Origin: Bacillus sp. FJAT-25509
GTDB taxonomy: Bacteria > Bacillota > Bacilli > Bacillales > Bacillaceae_G
Assembly: GCF_001420605.1 (NCBI RefSeq)
Contig: NZ_LJIZ01000013.1
Span: 315,255-379,254, forward strand
Direction of reading: 5' to 3'
Length of the DNA: 64,000 nt
The position numbers were made by a program, and so were the translations under genes. The notes beneath the pieces are model-generated. The model made no database searches, was not told where the DNA came from, and saw only the letters and a list, made by a program, of their open reading frames with translations. Positions 8,122 to 19,699 of the stretch are shown piece by piece (positions within the stretch are counted from its first letter, which is position 1; each line of letters starts with the position of its first letter).

Positions 8122-9387
8122 ATGAAGCGATATCGTAATTTGGCAGTAATAGCCGTTGTCACGACAATTAGTTTAGGTACGTTTTTTACGAAAGTAGCTA
8201 TGTCAGAAAGTAAGTTGCCTAAATTTTATTTAAAGACAGAAAGTGGAGATGAAAAATACGTTAAAGATTTAACTATGAGCGCTGGATATGGACAATTAGA
8301 CGGTAGAAGTTTAAGTATTACAACTGATGGAAGTGTATATAAAGACAGTAATTCAATGTTTAGTGAGCTTGATAGTGACTACTTTAATTTAAAGAAATTA
8401 AATGATTTAAAAAAGAAAGAAAGAAACTTTATGCGCGGAAAAATTTCTTCTTCTCAATTTTATATCGATAAAGATTATGCATGGTACGCTGATGTAAAAG
8501 GTGGAAAAATTGGTGGCACTTATGAGCATAAAAATAATCACTTTAAAATGTATATAGATGGTCTTGATCTTCAAAATAAAGACCGTTTTAAATTTAAACT
8601 CGATATTCCAGAGGAAGAAAACTACTCATATATTAGTGTAGAAGATGTACAATTAATCGGAAAAGAATTAGTTGTTACTACTTATCAAAATAAAACCATG
8701 GATAATACAAATTCAGATGTAAATATCGATCAAACTGAACTGGTTATGTATCGAATTAATGTAAACCAAAAGAAAATTGTTGATCGTAAAGTTATTAATA
8801 AATCATCCAATGACCAAAAGACTCATACACATACTGACATACAAAATCTGATACAAGAATCAGATGAAACCGTTCCTTCTAAATACAATGTATTCAAAAA
8901 GACAAAACTAAAAGATACAGTTCAAACAAATGGTGAAACAACAACTGAAGAACTTAGAAATGAAGTAGTCATATTTAATTTAGAAAATAATAAAGATGAA
9001 ACATTAAATTTATCGAATGAACAAAAAGAACAAGTGATGCAGAGTAATGTGATCCTTGAAAACGATAACTTGTATTTTATAACGAACGGTGATAAAGATC
9101 TTTCAGTATTAAAGTATAACCTTAACAATAAAAAAGTCGAAGGTGAACCAGTACTTATTTCTAAAGTAAATAGTAATAACCTTTCAAATTATAAAATCAT
9201 TAATAGAAAACTATATGTAATTACGAATAATATAGAAAATCCAGGGAAGGTCAATAAAGATTTCATTATTGCTGACTTAGCAAATGGACAAAGTGTTTTC
9301 GAAGGTAAGATTGAAGTAAAGAATATTAAAGGAAATGCTAGTAAAGCATTAAAAAAATTACAAGTATATGATTTTAAGGTTGAATAA
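8122..9387 (+). CDS. large exported protein of the GntR-ABC operon, function unknown
   Basis: A 421-residue protein with an N-terminal signal or anchor (residues 3-27) and a hydrophilic remainder rich in Lys, Asp and Asn. Repeated short beta-like segments such as LYFITNGDKDLSVLKYNLNNKKV suggest a beta-propeller-like or WD-type fold, which is inference. It begins 12 bp after the permease gene with GGAGG before it, so it belongs to the operon. It may be a sensor or an accessory factor of the transporter. I do not recognise a family. Confidence 0.6.
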   Translation: MKRYRNLAVIAVVTTISLGTFFTKVAMSESKLPKFYLKTESGDEKYVKDLTMSAGYGQLDGRSLSITTDGSVYKDSNSMFSELDSDYFNLKKLNDLKKKERNFMRGKISSSQFYIDKDYAWYADVKGGKIGGTYEHKNNHFKMYIDGLDLQNKDRFKFKLDIPEEENYSYISVEDVQLIGKELVVTTYQNKTMDNTNSDVNIDQTELVMYRINVNQKKIVDRKVINKSSNDQKTHTHTDIQNLIQESDETVPSKYNVFKKTKLKDTVQTNGETTTEELRNEVVIFNLENNKDETLNLSNEQKEQVMQSNVILENDNLYFITNGDKDLSVLKYNLNNKKVEGEPVLISKVNSNNLSNYKIINRKLYVITNNIENPGKVNKDFIIADLANGQSVFEGKIEVKNIKGNASKALKKLQVYDFKVE

Positions 9388-9390
9388 GTA

Positions 9391-9490
9391 GGACAGGAAA
9401 AAGATAAGAGATTGGTTATAGGGAAAGATTTTATAAAACTTATAAAATCTTTTCCTACTCCTTCTTCTTTCTTATTCCTGTTCTTTTTTC
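9391..9490 (+). terminator. nested terminator after the GntR-ABC operon
   Basis: The inner hairpin has a 17-base arm at 9420-9436 complementary to 9440-9456 (one mismatch). An outer, imperfect pairing between 9391-9410 and 9464-9483 encloses it, and a T-rich run follows. Confidence 0.75.
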
Positions 9491-9512
9491 TTTACCTTAT
9501 CCTTCACTTAAG

Positions 9513-9524
9513 GAATATACGTTC
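9513..9524. promoter_or_regulatory. LexA-box-like site upstream of uvrB
   Basis: GAATATACGTTC differs at one base from the ideal Bacillus LexA (DinR) core GAAC-ATAC-GTTC. uvrB is an SOS gene in B. subtilis. A weaker second match, GTACGTTTGTTC, lies at 9588-9599, closer to the start of transcription. Confidence 0.4.
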
Positions 9525-9673
9525 TAGTTTAATTACTTGAATTCGTACTTAAACATCGATAATATGTAAAGATGATTATTTTTTAAAGTACGTTTGTTCT
9601 GTTTTTGATTGATTTTTGAAATTTTGTGGTAAAATAGAAGGATAGGTATGTTTTGGAAATGGAGGCGGGGAAG

Positions 9674-11659
9674 ATGGAGCAGGAATTCGAGGTAGTTTCT
9701 AATTATTCACCTCAAGGCGACCAGCCAAATGCGATTAAGCAGTTAGTTGAGGGGGTTAAAAATGGTAAAGAGCATCAAGTTTTATTAGGTGCTACAGGTA
9801 CGGGAAAAACGTTTACCATTTCAAATGTAATTAAAGAAGTAGGAAAACCAACATTAGTATTTGCTCACAATAAAACATTAGCAGGGCAATTATATAGTGA
9901 ATTAAAAGAGTTCTTTCCTAATAATGCAGTTGAGTATTTCGTTAGTTACTATGATTATTTTCAGCCAGAAGCTTATGTACCTCAAACGGATACTTATATT
10001 GAAAAAGATTCAAGTATTAATGATGAAATTGATAAATTACGTCACTCTGCGACTTCCTCCCTTTTTGAACGTAAGGATGTCATTATTGTAGCGAGTGTAT
10101 CTTGTATTTACGGTTTAGGTTCTCCTGAAGAATATCGTGAATTAGTTTGTTCTCTTCGTATTGGAATGGAAATTAGTAGAGATGAACTATTGCATAAACT
10201 AGTAGATATTCAGTATGCACGTAATGATATTGACTTCTCACGTGGTACATTCCGAGTTCGTGGAGATGTTGTTGAAATATTCCCAGCATCACGTGATGAG
10301 CACTGTATTCGTGTGGAATTTTTTGGTGATGAAATTGAGAGAATTAGAGAAGTGGATGCTTTAACTGGTGAAATTTTAGGTGACCGTGAACATGTTGCAA
10401 TTTTCCCGGCTTCCCACTTCGTTACTCGTGAAGAAAAAATGAAAATCGCCATTAAAAATATTGAAGCTGAGTTAGAAGTGCGATTAAAGGAAATGAGAGA
10501 TAACGGTAAGTTACTAGAAGCTCAAAGGCTCGAGCAGCGAACTAGATATGATTTAGAAATGATGAACGAGATGGGATTTTGTTCAGGAATTGAAAACTAT
10601 TCCCGTCATCTGACGCTGAGACCACCTGGTTCTACACCTTATACATTATTAGACTATTTTCCAGAAGATTTCTTAATGGTGATTGACGAGTCACATGTTA
10701 CGGTTCCGCAAATTCGAGGAATGTTTAACGGCGACCAAGCTCGAAAGCAAGTTTTAGTAGATCATGGATTCCGTCTGCCTTCAGCATTGGATAATCGACC
10801 TTTAAAGTTTGCAGAGTTTGTAGAAAAGGTTCAACAAACTATTTACGTAACTGCGACACCTGGACCATATGAGCTAGAACTATGTCCTGAGAAAGTAGAG
10901 CAAATTATTCGTCCAACAGGTCTACTAGATCCGACAATAGATGTTCGTCCGATTGAAGGGCAAATTGACGATCTGATCGATGAAGTTCGTAATCGTATTG
11001 CTAAAAATGAGAGAGTACTTATTACTACTCTAACAAAGAAAATGTCTGAAGATTTAACGGACTATTTGAAAGAAATCGGAATTAAGGTTAACTATTTACA
11101 TTCTGAAATTAAAACACTTGAACGAATTGAAATTATTCGTGATCTTCGTTTAGGTAAATATGATGTATTGATTGGTATTAACCTTTTACGTGAAGGTATA
11201 GATATTCCTGAAGTTTCATTAGTCGTAATTTTAGATGCAGATAAAGAAGGATTTTTACGATCTGAACGATCATTAATCCAAACAATTGGTCGTGCTGCAA
11301 GGAATTCAAATGGTCATGTTATTATGTATGCTGATAAAATGACGAATTCGATGGATATTGCTATTAATGAAACAAAACGTCGTCGTGAGATTCAGGAAGA
11401 ATATAACGAAAAACATGGAATCACTCCTAAAACGATTATTAAGCAAGTACGTGATGTGATTCGAGCTACTTCTGTTGCTGAGGAAGAAGAAGTTTATGAA
11501 AACGGCATTAGTGCTAAATATAAGAAGATGAACAAAAAAGAACGTCATTTATTTATTCAATCAATTGAAATGGAAATGAAGGACGCAGCGAAGGCGCTTG
11601 ATTTTGAACGAGCAACAGAACTTCGTGACTTAATATTAGAATTGAAGTCTGAGAGGTGA
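9674..11659 (+). CDS. uvrB: excinuclease ABC subunit B
   Basis: A 661-residue protein matching UvrB over its whole length. It has Walker [11 protein letters not shown], the [12 protein letters not shown] beta-hairpin region that locks onto damaged DNA, the DESH helicase box, helicase motif [11 protein letters not shown] and a C-terminal UVR domain ([20 protein letters not shown]) that contacts UvrC. UvrB verifies damage handed over by UvrA and starts dual incision in nucleotide excision repair. The start is ATG at 9674 after GGAGGCGGGG; two upstream in-frame ATG codons lie in that ribosome site or before it. uvrA follows at once. Confidence 0.97.
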   Translation: MEQEFEVVSNYSPQGDQPNAIKQLVEGVKNGKEHQVLLGATGTGKTFTISNVIKEVGKPTLVFAHNKTLAGQLYSELKEFFPNNAVEYFVSYYDYFQPEAYVPQTDTYIEKDSSINDEIDKLRHSATSSLFERKDVIIVASVSCIYGLGSPEEYRELVCSLRIGMEISRDELLHKLVDIQYARNDIDFSRGTFRVRGDVVEIFPASRDEHCIRVEFFGDEIERIREVDALTGEILGDREHVAIFPASHFVTREEKMKIAIKNIEAELEVRLKEMRDNGKLLEAQRLEQRTRYDLEMMNEMGFCSGIENYSRHLTLRPPGSTPYTLLDYFPEDFLMVIDESHVTVPQIRGMFNGDQARKQVLVDHGFRLPSALDNRPLKFAEFVEKVQQTIYVTATPGPYELELCPEKVEQIIRPTGLLDPTIDVRPIEGQIDDLIDEVRNRIAKNERVLITTLTKKMSEDLTDYLKEIGIKVNYLHSEIKTLERIEIIRDLRLGKYDVLIGINLLREGIDIPEVSLVVILDADKEGFLRSERSLIQTIGRAARNSNGHVIMYADKMTNSMDIAINETKRRREIQEEYNEKHGITPKTIIKQVRDVIRATSVAEEEEVYENGISAKYKKMNKKERHLFIQSIEMEMKDAAKALDFERATELRDLILELKSER

Positions 11660-11664
11660 AGAAC

Positions 11665-14532
11665 TTGAAAAGTATGAATGAAATAATTATTAAAGGGGCC
11701 AGAGCGCATAACTTAAAAAATATCGATGTAACGATCCCTCGCAATCAATTAGTAGTTGTGACTGGTTTATCGGGATCAGGTAAGTCATCTCTAGCATTCG
11801 ATACGATTTATGCAGAAGGTCAACGCAGATATGTAGAATCTTTATCTGCGTATGCTCGTCAATTTTTAGGTCAAATGGATAAACCTGATGTTGATTCAAT
11901 TGAAGGACTTTCACCTGCGATTTCAATTGATCAAAAAACGACTAGCCGAAATCCCCGTTCGACAGTTGGTACTGTAACAGAGATTTACGACTATTTAAGA
12001 CTTCTGTATGCTCGAATTGGAACGCCGATTTGTCCAAATCACGGTATTGAAATTACTTCTCAAACAGTCGAACAAATGGTAGATCGTGTAATGGAGTATC
12101 CTGAACGAACGAAACTTCAAGTACTTGCTCCTGTGGTATCTGGTCGTAAAGGGACACATGTAAAAGTATTTGAAGAAATAAAAAAACAAGGGTTCGTTCG
12201 TGTTCGTGTTGATGGTGAGCTATTTGATGTATCTGATGAAATAGAATTAGAGAAAAATAAGAAGCATTCAATCGAAGTTGTAATTGACCGTATTGTCGTA
12301 AAAGATGGTGTAGCGTCTCGATTAGCTGATTCTCTTGAAACAGCTTTAAAACTAGGAGAAGGTCGAGTAATCATTGATGTAATAGGTGAAGAAGAATTAC
12401 TTTTTAGTGAACATCATGCATGTCCTTTATGTGGTTTCTCAATTGGGGAATTAGAGCCGCGTATGTTTTCGTTTAACAGCCCGTTTGGAGCTTGTCATTC
12501 ATGTGATGGATTAGGAACAAAATTAGAAGTGGATATAAACTTAGTTATCCCAAATGATGAATTAACACTTAAAGAAAATGCTATAGCACCATGGGAATCA
12601 ATTAGCTCAATGTATTATCCTCAATTACTAGAGAGTGTTTGTAATCATTACGGCATTGATATGAATATTCCATTTAAAGACATACCAAAAGATCTGCAAG
12701 ATAAAATTCTTTATGGTAGTAATGGCGAACAAATCTATTTTAAATATGATAACGAGCAAGGTCATGTACGTGAAGCGATGATTGAATTTGAAGGTGTTAT
12801 TTCGAACGTAGAGAGACGTTTTAAAGAAACATCTTCAGATTTTATTCGTGAGCAAATGGAAAAGTACATGGCGCAACAACATTGTCCAACTTGCAAAGGG
12901 CATCGTCTAAGAAAAGAGGCTCTTGCAGTATTTATTGGTGGCTTGCATGTTGGTGAAGTAACAAAAATGTCAGTTAAAGAAGCGTTTGATTTCTTTGGAT
13001 CGCTTGATTTAACGCCAAAACAAGAAAAAATTGCAAATCTAATCCTTCGAGAAATTAGAGAGCGGTTAGGCTTTTTAGTAAATGTAGGTTTGGATTATTT
13101 AACATTGAACCGAGCTGCAGGTACATTATCTGGTGGAGAAGCTCAACGAATTCGTTTGGCGACTCAAATTGGTTCGAGATTAACTGGTGTATTATATATT
13201 TTAGATGAGCCATCGATTGGATTACACCAACGTGATAATGATCGTTTAATCTCAACATTGTTAAATATGAGAGACATCGGAAATACTTTAATTGTTGTAG
13301 AGCATGATGAAGATACGATGCTTGCAGCAGATTATTTAATTGATATCGGACCGGGAGCCGGTATTCACGGTGGCCAGGTCATTTCACAAGGAACTCCAAA
13401 TGAAGTAATGAATGATCAAAATTCATTAACAGGGAAGTACTTATCAGGTGAAAAGTTTATTCCTGTACCACTTGAGCGTAGAAAAGGCGATGGACGTGAA
13501 ATTAAAATTGTTGGAGCAAAGGAAAATAATTTAAAAAATGTATCAACTTCATTCCCATTAGGTACGTTCGTTGCGGTAACGGGTGTATCAGGATCAGGGA
13601 AAAGTACATTAATTAATGAGATTTTATATAAATCATTAGCTCAAAAATTAAATGGTTCGAAAGTACGTCCAGGGGAGCATAAAGAAATTAAAGGCATTGA
13701 ACAATTGGAGAAGGTTATTGATATTGATCAATCACCAATTGGTCGTACTCCTCGTTCTAATCCGGCTACTTATACTGGTGTATTTGATGATATTCGAGAT
13801 GTATATGCTGCTACGAATGAGTCAAAAGTTCGTGGTTATAAGAAAGGTCGGTTTAGCTTCAACGTTAAAGGTGGAAGATGTGAAGCATGTCGAGGCGATG
13901 GAATTATTAAAATAGAAATGCATTTCTTACCTGATGTTTACGTACCATGCGAGATTTGTCATGGTAAACGATATAATCGAGAAACGTTAGAAGTAAAATA
14001 TAAAGATAAATCGATATCTGAAGTTTTAAATATGACGGTTGAGGATGCAGTTTCCTTCTTTGAAAATATTCCTAAGATTAAACGCAAACTTCAAACGTTA
14101 TACGATGTAGGTTTAGGTTATATTACATTAGGACAGCCTGCTACGACTTTATCTGGCGGGGAAGCACAGCGTGTAAAACTAGCTTCCGAGCTTCATAAAC
14201 GTACGAATGGAAGAACTTTATATATATTAGATGAACCTACTACAGGGCTTCATGTTGATGATATTGCACGATTATTAGTTGTTTTACAAAGACTAGTAGA
14301 TAATGGCGATACTGTACTTGTAATTGAACATAACTTAGATGTGATTAAAGCAGCCGACTATCTAATCGATCTAGGACCAGAAGGTGGAGACAAAGGTGGG
14401 ACTATCGTAGCAACCGGTACACCAGAGAAACTATGTAAAGTCGAAGCGTCTCATACAGGTAAGTATTTAAAAGTGGTATTAGAACGTGACAAAGCTAGAA
14501 TGGAAAAAAGAATGGCATTGATGGAGTCTTAA
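11665..14532 (+). CDS. uvrA: excinuclease ABC subunit A
   Basis: A 955-residue ABC-type damage sensor with two ATPase modules: Walker [13 protein letters not shown] and GVSGSGKST, and two LSGGEAQR signatures. Zinc motifs are CPLCGFS with [16 protein letters not shown], and CEACRGDGI with CEICHG. It scans DNA for bulky lesions and loads UvrB. The likely start is TTG at 11665, six bases after GAGAGGTGA; this gives the N-terminus [16 protein letters not shown], close in length to B. subtilis UvrA. A GTG at 11656 overlapping the uvrB stop lacks a site. Confidence 0.96.
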   Translation: MKSMNEIIIKGARAHNLKNIDVTIPRNQLVVVTGLSGSGKSSLAFDTIYAEGQRRYVESLSAYARQFLGQMDKPDVDSIEGLSPAISIDQKTTSRNPRSTVGTVTEIYDYLRLLYARIGTPICPNHGIEITSQTVEQMVDRVMEYPERTKLQVLAPVVSGRKGTHVKVFEEIKKQGFVRVRVDGELFDVSDEIELEKNKKHSIEVVIDRIVVKDGVASRLADSLETALKLGEGRVIIDVIGEEELLFSEHHACPLCGFSIGELEPRMFSFNSPFGACHSCDGLGTKLEVDINLVIPNDELTLKENAIAPWESISSMYYPQLLESVCNHYGIDMNIPFKDIPKDLQDKILYGSNGEQIYFKYDNEQGHVREAMIEFEGVISNVERRFKETSSDFIREQMEKYMAQQHCPTCKGHRLRKEALAVFIGGLHVGEVTKMSVKEAFDFFGSLDLTPKQEKIANLILREIRERLGFLVNVGLDYLTLNRAAGTLSGGEAQRIRLATQIGSRLTGVLYILDEPSIGLHQRDNDRLISTLLNMRDIGNTLIVVEHDEDTMLAADYLIDIGPGAGIHGGQVISQGTPNEVMNDQNSLTGKYLSGEKFIPVPLERRKGDGREIKIVGAKENNLKNVSTSFPLGTFVAVTGVSGSGKSTLINEILYKSLAQKLNGSKVRPGEHKEIKGIEQLEKVIDIDQSPIGRTPRSNPATYTGVFDDIRDVYAATNESKVRGYKKGRFSFNVKGGRCEACRGDGIIKIEMHFLPDVYVPCEICHGKRYNRETLEVKYKDKSISEVLNMTVEDAVSFFENIPKIKRKLQTLYDVGLGYITLGQPATTLSGGEAQRVKLASELHKRTNGRTLYILDEPTTGLHVDDIARLLVVLQRLVDNGDTVLVIEHNLDVIKAADYLIDLGPEGGDKGGTIVATGTPEKLCKVEASHTGKYLKVVLERDKARMEKRMALMES

Positions 14533-14569
14533 TCTTAAAAAGATAGTCTCAAAATAAATTGAAAAAGAG

Positions 14570-14615
14570 ATACAAAGAATAGGACTTAAACTCCTTTTCT
14601 TTGTATTTGTTTTTA
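14570..14615 (+). terminator. terminator after uvrA
   Basis: A 15-base arm at 14570-14584 pairs with 14592-14606 (ATACAAAGAA against TTCTTTGTAT, with TAGGA against TCCTT), followed by a T-rich tract. Confidence 0.85.
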
Positions 14616-14761
14616 TATAGGCATTTTAATGTTATTCATAGTTCCTTTTACTTGAAAAGTAGTCCACATTTCTTTAATGTTTTAACATAGAATAAATAAT
14701 GAAATAGAAAAATTAGTAATGATAAAAAAATGAGGACGTATCGATAGAGAGGAGATTTTTT

Positions 14762-14956
14762 TTGAAAAAACTATATCGATCTTCTAAAGATTCCATGCTT
14801 GCGGGTGTATGTGGTGGATTAGGTAAGTATTTTAATTTGGACAGTACATTAATCCGTTTACTGTTTGTTATTTTATTCTTCGTAGGATTTGGAGCACTTC
14901 TATTTGTGTATTTAATTTGGATATTTGTTGTTCCAGAAGAAGGTGACGTGAAATAA
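14762..14956 (+). CDS. yvlC: PspC-domain membrane protein
   Basis: A 64-residue protein with the PspC signature: basic N-terminus, MLAGVCGGLGKYFNLDSTLIRLLF and one membrane helix ending VVPEEG. It starts with TTG at 14762 after GAGGAGA. In B. subtilis yvlC lies in yvlABCD next to the uvr and hprK genes and is linked to envelope stress. Here yvlA and yvlB are missing, and only yvlC and yvlD remain. Confidence 0.85.
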   Translation: MKKLYRSSKDSMLAGVCGGLGKYFNLDSTLIRLLFVILFFVGFGALLFVYLIWIFVVPEEGDVK

Positions 14957-15331
14957 ATGAGATGGTTTTTTTCATTAGCTATTAATAGCTTAGTTTTTAT
15001 TGTAGTAGCAGGATTTCTGCAACCAGATTTTTATGTAAAAAATGTTCCAACAGCTATAATAGCTGCGTTGGTGTTATCGATCTTAAATACAATTATTCGT
15101 CCAATCTTAATATTAATAACTTTACCTGTAACCATTTTTACGATGGGATTATTCCTGTTTATTATTAATGCATTTACGTTAGAAATTACTGATTATTTAT
15201 TAGGGGATGCCCTACGAGTAAATGGTTTTGGAACTGCTATTATTGCATCGATTCTAATTAGTACATTCAGTATGTTAATTCAATATTTTGTGTTTGGTTC
15301 AAAGGACAAAAAAAAGCATAGTCATCGGTAA
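14957..15331 (+). CDS. yvlD: YvlD-like phage-holin family membrane protein
   Basis: A 124-residue protein with four hydrophobic segments and a conserved NTIIRPILILITLPVTIFTMGLF stretch around residues 44-66, typical of the four-helix phage-holin/YvlD family. It begins directly after yvlC with GGTGA before the start, so the two are co-transcribed. The basic tail (KDKKKHSHR) should lie inside the cell. Confidence 0.85.
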   Translation: MRWFFSLAINSLVFIVVAGFLQPDFYVKNVPTAIIAALVLSILNTIIRPILILITLPVTIFTMGLFLFIINAFTLEITDYLLGDALRVNGFGTAIIASILISTFSMLIQYFVFGSKDKKKHSHR

Positions 15332-15379
15332 AAAAGAGGAGTCTCTTAAGTTAAAGTACTTTTGAGAGTCTCTTTTTTT
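15331..15379 (+). terminator. terminator after yvlCD
   Basis: GAG plus TCTCTTAAG pair imperfectly with CTTTTGAGAG plus CTC and eight T follow. The stem starts in the stop codon of yvlD. Confidence 0.7.
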
Positions 15380-15622
15380 TGTTTTTTAAATTAGTGGGGA
15401 AATCGAATTATATGTGAACTCCATTGATATATGACTGATGAGGGGTGTTATAATGCTAAAACTGATTGTTTAGTTATAAAATTCAGTTGATAAATTCACT
15501 TTTACATTAATGATTTTTAATCGTTTTAGCGCAGATAGTGACTTGTCGACATTTTCCCACAAAGTTTAAAAATGGTACAATATGAGAGATAATACATAAT
15601 TATTAATCCTTAGGAGGCTTGT

Positions 15623-16564
15623 ATGGCTAAATTACGTACAAAGAATTTAGTTGAGTATTTTAAATTAGAGGTCATTAGTGGAAGTGCGGGTTTGAATCGT
15701 TCGATTAACACGACTGACTTATCTCGCCCAGGTATAGAGGTTGCAGGTTTTTTTACATACTATCCATCTGATCGAGTACAAATATTAGGGAAAACAGAAT
15801 TAACTTTTTATCATAGCTTAACTGACGAAGAAAAACAGGGGCGATTAAGAAAGCTTTGTGCAGATGATACGCCTTGTATCATTGTGACACGAGGTTTAGA
15901 AATTCCATCCGAATTAATCGAAGCGGGTGAAGAAACTGGCGTACCTATTTTACTATCAAACAGTAAGACAACTACAGCGTACAGTAGACTTACGAGTTAT
16001 TTAGAGGCTAAACTTGCCCCAACTACAGCGTTACACGGTGTACTAGTTGATATTTACGGTGTCGGTGTATTAATTACTGGAAAAAGTGGAGTAGGTAAAA
16101 GTGAAACAGCCCTAGAGTTAGTAAAACGTGGTCATCGATTAGTAGCAGATGATTCAGTAGAGATTCGTCAAACTGATGAGGATACGCTGATTGGTTCATC
16201 GCCAGAATTAATTGAACATTTATTGGAAATTCGTGGATTAGGAATTATTAATGTAATGACTCTTTTCGGAGCAGGGTCTGTACGAAATTACAAGCGTATT
16301 ACGTTGAACATTGATTTAGAGACTTGGGACTCTCAAAAGGTTTACGATCGAGTTGGTTTAGACGATGAAAAACTCAGAATATTAGATACAGATATTTCGA
16401 AAATTACATTACCTGTTCGACCAGGGCGAAATTTAGCTGTTATTATTGAAGTAGCAGCGATGAATTTCCGTTTGAAAAATATGGGTGTAAACGCAGCGCA
16501 GCAATTTGCAGATCGTTTAGAGAAGGTAATTCAAGGCGGTAATAATGTTAGTGATTTAATTTAA
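15623..16564 (+). CDS. hprK: HPr kinase/phosphorylase
   Basis: A 313-residue protein with the HprK layout: an N-terminal MurF-like domain, Walker [10 protein letters not shown] near residue 155 and the signature [15 protein letters not shown] after it. It phosphorylates Ser46 of HPr and of Crh at high fructose bisphosphate and ATP, and reverses this at high phosphate. Crh is encoded 10 kb downstream in this window, and PTS operons and cre-like sites lie beyond, so much of the carbon catabolite control circuit is present. AGGAGG precedes the start. lgt follows by 21 bp. Confidence 0.97.
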   Translation: MAKLRTKNLVEYFKLEVISGSAGLNRSINTTDLSRPGIEVAGFFTYYPSDRVQILGKTELTFYHSLTDEEKQGRLRKLCADDTPCIIVTRGLEIPSELIEAGEETGVPILLSNSKTTTAYSRLTSYLEAKLAPTTALHGVLVDIYGVGVLITGKSGVGKSETALELVKRGHRLVADDSVEIRQTDEDTLIGSSPELIEHLLEIRGLGIINVMTLFGAGSVRNYKRITLNIDLETWDSQKVYDRVGLDDEKLRILDTDISKITLPVRPGRNLAVIIEVAAMNFRLKNMGVNAAQQFADRLEKVIQGGNNVSDLI

Positions 16565-16585
16565 TGAAAAAGTGGGGAAATTGAA

Positions 16586-17398
16586 ATGGAGTCAAATATT
16601 CAGCCATTAGATAAAGTATTTTTACACTTAGGTCCTCTTTCAATAAAGTGGTATGGGGTATTGATTGGATTAGGAGTTGTTTTAGGTTTATGGTTGGCAA
16701 TTCGTGAAAGTAAACGACGTGGAATACCTGATGATACATTTTTAGATTTAATTTTAGTAGCTCTACCTTCAGCAATTATAGGGGCTAGAATTTATTATGT
16801 GCTCTTTGAGTGGAACTACTATTCTAAGCATGTTAGTGAAATACCGGCAATTTGGCATGGTGGTTTAGCTATTCACGGTGGTTTAATTGGAGCATTTATT
16901 GCTAGTTATTTCTTTGCAAAGAAAAGAGGCATTTCATTTTGGAAGCTTGCAGATATAGCAGCACCAAGTATTTTAGTAGGCCAAATGCTTGGACGTTGGG
17001 GGAACTTCATGAACCAAGAGGCTCATGGTGGACCAGTAACTAGAGCATTTTTAGAAAGTCTTCATTTACCTACTTGGATTATTAATCAAATGTATATTGA
17101 TGGAACGTATTATCATCCAACGTTTTTATATGAATCTCTATGGAGTTTATTAGGGATTATTTTCTTACTAATTTTGAGAAAAGTGAATCTTAGACGTGGT
17201 GAAATGTTTTTAACATATTTAATTTGGTATTCAATTGGTCGTTACTTTATTGAAGGATTAAGAACAGATAGTTTAATGTTAACAAGTACTATTAGAATGG
17301 CTCAATTTATTTCAGTCGTGATTATCGTACTATCTATTATCATTCTTGTTTATCGTAGAGTTAAGGGGTTATCGAATGAGCGTTATTTAGACGCATAA
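16586..17398 (+). CDS. lgt: prolipoprotein diacylglyceryl transferase
   Basis: A 270-residue polytopic enzyme with the Lgt hallmarks: [25 protein letters not shown] and the essential [16 protein letters not shown] segment, then [10 protein letters not shown]. It moves diacylglycerol from phosphatidylglycerol to the lipobox cysteine of prolipoproteins in the membrane. It is the second gene of the hprK-lgt-yvoD-ppaX-yvoF operon. Confidence 0.97.
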   Translation: MESNIQPLDKVFLHLGPLSIKWYGVLIGLGVVLGLWLAIRESKRRGIPDDTFLDLILVALPSAIIGARIYYVLFEWNYYSKHVSEIPAIWHGGLAIHGGLIGAFIASYFFAKKRGISFWKLADIAAPSILVGQMLGRWGNFMNQEAHGGPVTRAFLESLHLPTWIINQMYIDGTYYHPTFLYESLWSLLGIIFLLILRKVNLRRGEMFLTYLIWYSIGRYFIEGLRTDSLMLTSTIRMAQFISVVIIVLSIIILVYRRVKGLSNERYLDA

Positions 17399-17425
17399 GT
17401 TTGTAAAACAGGAGTGGGGAGCACG

Positions 17426-18367
17426 TTGGAAACTTTAAAGAGAGGGTTACTAGTTGGTTTACAAACTTCTTGGAAAATAGGGAAAATAATTTTCCCTATT
17501 TCTTTCATTTTAACGATTATTAAAGAAACTGCTCTAATGGACTGGTTTGTTCATATTCTTGAACCATTAATGAGTTTTATTGGTTTAAAGGGAGATGCGG
17601 CATTAGTATTAGTTTTAGGAAATGTTTTAAATCTATATGCAGCTCTTGGAGCAATGTTACCGATGGATTTAACTGTTAAGGAGGCATTGATCCTTGCAGT
17701 TATGTTAAGTTTTTCTCATAATCTATTTGTTGAAACGACAGTAGCTACTGCTGTAGGGGTTCGAGCATCTTTTGTTGTTTTAGTAAGGATAGGTTTTGCA
17801 ATTTTATCAGCTATTTGTATCCATTTCTTTTGGTCTGGTGGAACAGAAATTGTTCATAAAGGCATTGCAGTTGCAGAAAGCGCTAACCAGACAGGATGGG
17901 ATATCGTTTATACTGCCATCATTTCGTCATTAATGGGGATTTTAAACCTTATTAAAATTGTTTTTCCATTAATGCTAGTTATTCAAATTGCAAAAGATTT
18001 TGGGTGGATGAATTATATAACAAAATTATTATCTCCATTTACTAAATTAATTGGAGTTGAAGCAAAAGCTGGAGTTACATTAGCTGCGGGATTGTTTTTT
18101 GGATTAGCTTTTGGAGCAGGCGTTATGATTCAAGCCGTTAAAGAAGATGGTGTTTCGAAACGTGATTTATACCTCGTTTTCTTATTTTTAGTAGCTTGTC
18201 ATGCTGTAGTAGAAGATACACTTCTCTTTATTCCTTTAGGGATTCCAGTCTTATACTTATTTTTAATTCGATTCTTTGTCGCGTTAATTGTTACTTGTAT
18301 AGTTGCGAGAATCGTAGGAAGAGTAGGTAGGAAAACTGAATCAAGTTTAAAAACTGAAGTGAAATAG
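17426..18367 (+). CDS. yvoD: nucleoside-recognition domain membrane protein YvoD
   Basis: A 313-residue membrane protein with about eight hydrophobic segments and two Gate-domain repeats ([15 protein letters not shown] and a second half with [15 protein letters not shown]). The family name comes from nucleoside transporters but its role is unknown. It always lies between lgt and ppaX in Bacillus. The start is TTG at 17426 after GGAGTGGGG, giving [10 protein letters not shown], which fits B. subtilis YvoD. A GTG at 17414 lies in the ribosome site itself. Confidence 0.85.
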   Translation: METLKRGLLVGLQTSWKIGKIIFPISFILTIIKETALMDWFVHILEPLMSFIGLKGDAALVLVLGNVLNLYAALGAMLPMDLTVKEALILAVMLSFSHNLFVETTVATAVGVRASFVVLVRIGFAILSAICIHFFWSGGTEIVHKGIAVAESANQTGWDIVYTAIISSLMGILNLIKIVFPLMLVIQIAKDFGWMNYITKLLSPFTKLIGVEAKAGVTLAAGLFFGLAFGAGVMIQAVKEDGVSKRDLYLVFLFLVACHAVVEDTLLFIPLGIPVLYLFLIRFFVALIVTCIVARIVGRVGRKTESSLKTEVK

Positions 18368-18380
18368 AAAGGAAATTCTT

Positions 18381-19028
18381 ATGAAAATAAATACGATCCT
18401 ATTTGATTTAGATGGTACTTTAATCAATACAAATGAATTAATTATTGCTTCTTTTTTGCATACTTTGAATAAATATTATCCTGAACAATATAAACGTGAA
18501 CATGTTATACCTTTTATGGGTCCAACTTTAACTGAATCTTTCTCTACGGTAGATGAAGAAAGAGTTGAAGAGTTGATCTCGGAATATCGCCGTTTTAATA
18601 TGGAGATGCATGATGAGTTTGTTGAGGAGTATGAAACGGTTTATGAGACGATTGAAACTTTACACAAATTAGGCTATAAAATTGGAATTGTAACAACAAA
18701 GGCACGAAATGTTGTTGAGATGGGCTTAAGTTTTGGTCGATTAAAGCAATTCTTTGATACTGTTATCACAATTGATGATGTGCAAAATGCAAAGCCACAT
18801 CCAGAACCAATTCAATTAGCTTTAAAAAAATTAAATTCTATTCCCGAAGAGAGTATAATGGTGGGCGATAATTACCATGATATTGAAGGTGGTCAAAATG
18901 CTGGAACGAAAACAGCAGGTGTTGCTTGGTCACTAAAGGGAAAAGATTTTTTAGCTACTTTTAAACCTGATTTTATGCTTGAAAAGATGAGCGATATCTT
19001 ACCAATTCTAGGAATTGATGAGAATTGA
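18381..19028 (+). CDS. ppaX: pyrophosphatase PpaX (HAD family)
   Basis: A 215-residue HAD hydrolase with motif [11 protein letters not shown], motif II IVTTKAR, the motif III lysine in AKPHPEP, and motif [17 protein letters not shown]. PpaX splits the pyrophosphate made when HprK uses phosphate to remove the phosphoryl group from P-Ser-HPr. Its place in the hprK operon fits that task. It overlaps yvoF by four bases. Confidence 0.95.
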   Translation: MKINTILFDLDGTLINTNELIIASFLHTLNKYYPEQYKREHVIPFMGPTLTESFSTVDEERVEELISEYRRFNMEMHDEFVEEYETVYETIETLHKLGYKIGIVTTKARNVVEMGLSFGRLKQFFDTVITIDDVQNAKPHPEPIQLALKKLNSIPEESIMVGDNYHDIEGGQNAGTKTAGVAWSLKGKDFLATFKPDFMLEKMSDILPILGIDEN

Positions 19029-19525
19029 GGAAAACGAAACGCTACCTAATTGAAGGTGAGAATTCACTTTGGCAAGTGTACAAGACTGTTTCATTTTGGA
19101 AAACATTTCGAAATGTCATTGTTATTGAAATAGCTCGTTATGTCCCATTCTTTAGACTGAAAAACTGGATGTATAGGAATCTTATTGGAATGAAAGTAGG
19201 AGAGTATACATCCTTTGCGTTTAAAGTAACGCCTGATTTAATGTTTCCAGAATTAATTTCAATTGGTAAGAATTCGATTATCGGCTATAATACAACAATC
19301 TTGGCGCATGAATATTTAATTAATGAATATCGATTAGGAGAAGTCATTATTGGTAATAATGTGTTAATTGGTGCAAATACGACAATCTTGCCGGGTGTCA
19401 CAATCGGTGATGGTGCGAAAGTTTCAGCTGCAACACTTGTCAACAAGGATGTTCCAGCAGGTGCGTTCGTAGGAGGTAATCCCATGGTTATTATTTCATT
19501 ACCTCAATCTGAAACTACTATTTAA
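19025..19525 (+). CDS. yvoF: left-handed beta-helix acyltransferase YvoF
   Basis: A 166-residue protein. The C-terminal two thirds consists of hexapeptide repeats ([39 protein letters not shown]) and ends with the common AGAFVGGNP cap. The N-terminus [19 protein letters not shown] matches my recollection of B. subtilis YvoF. It starts with TTG in an overlap with the ppaX stop. It should acetylate a small molecule or surface sugar; the acceptor is unknown. Confidence 0.9.
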   Translation: MRKTKRYLIEGENSLWQVYKTVSFWKTFRNVIVIEIARYVPFFRLKNWMYRNLIGMKVGEYTSFAFKVTPDLMFPELISIGKNSIIGYNTTILAHEYLINEYRLGEVIIGNNVLIGANTTILPGVTIGDGAKVSAATLVNKDVPAGAFVGGNPMVIISLPQSETTI

Positions 19526-19699
19526 CCTCTTAAAAAAGTGGTTTTCAATATTTTTTGTTTCGGTTAAAATAATACTTTGACAACTTATTTAGATAATGTG
19601 GAAATTGTACGTTCGTTTAAAATTCTTATAATTTGGACGGCGACTATTTCCTCTTTTTATGTGATATACTGTGATAAGCTTGAAAAACTGGAGGATCGA

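Noticed and set aside
13652..13915. 87-codon frame inside uvrA
   Set aside because: Shadow frame of a strongly conserved part of uvrA.
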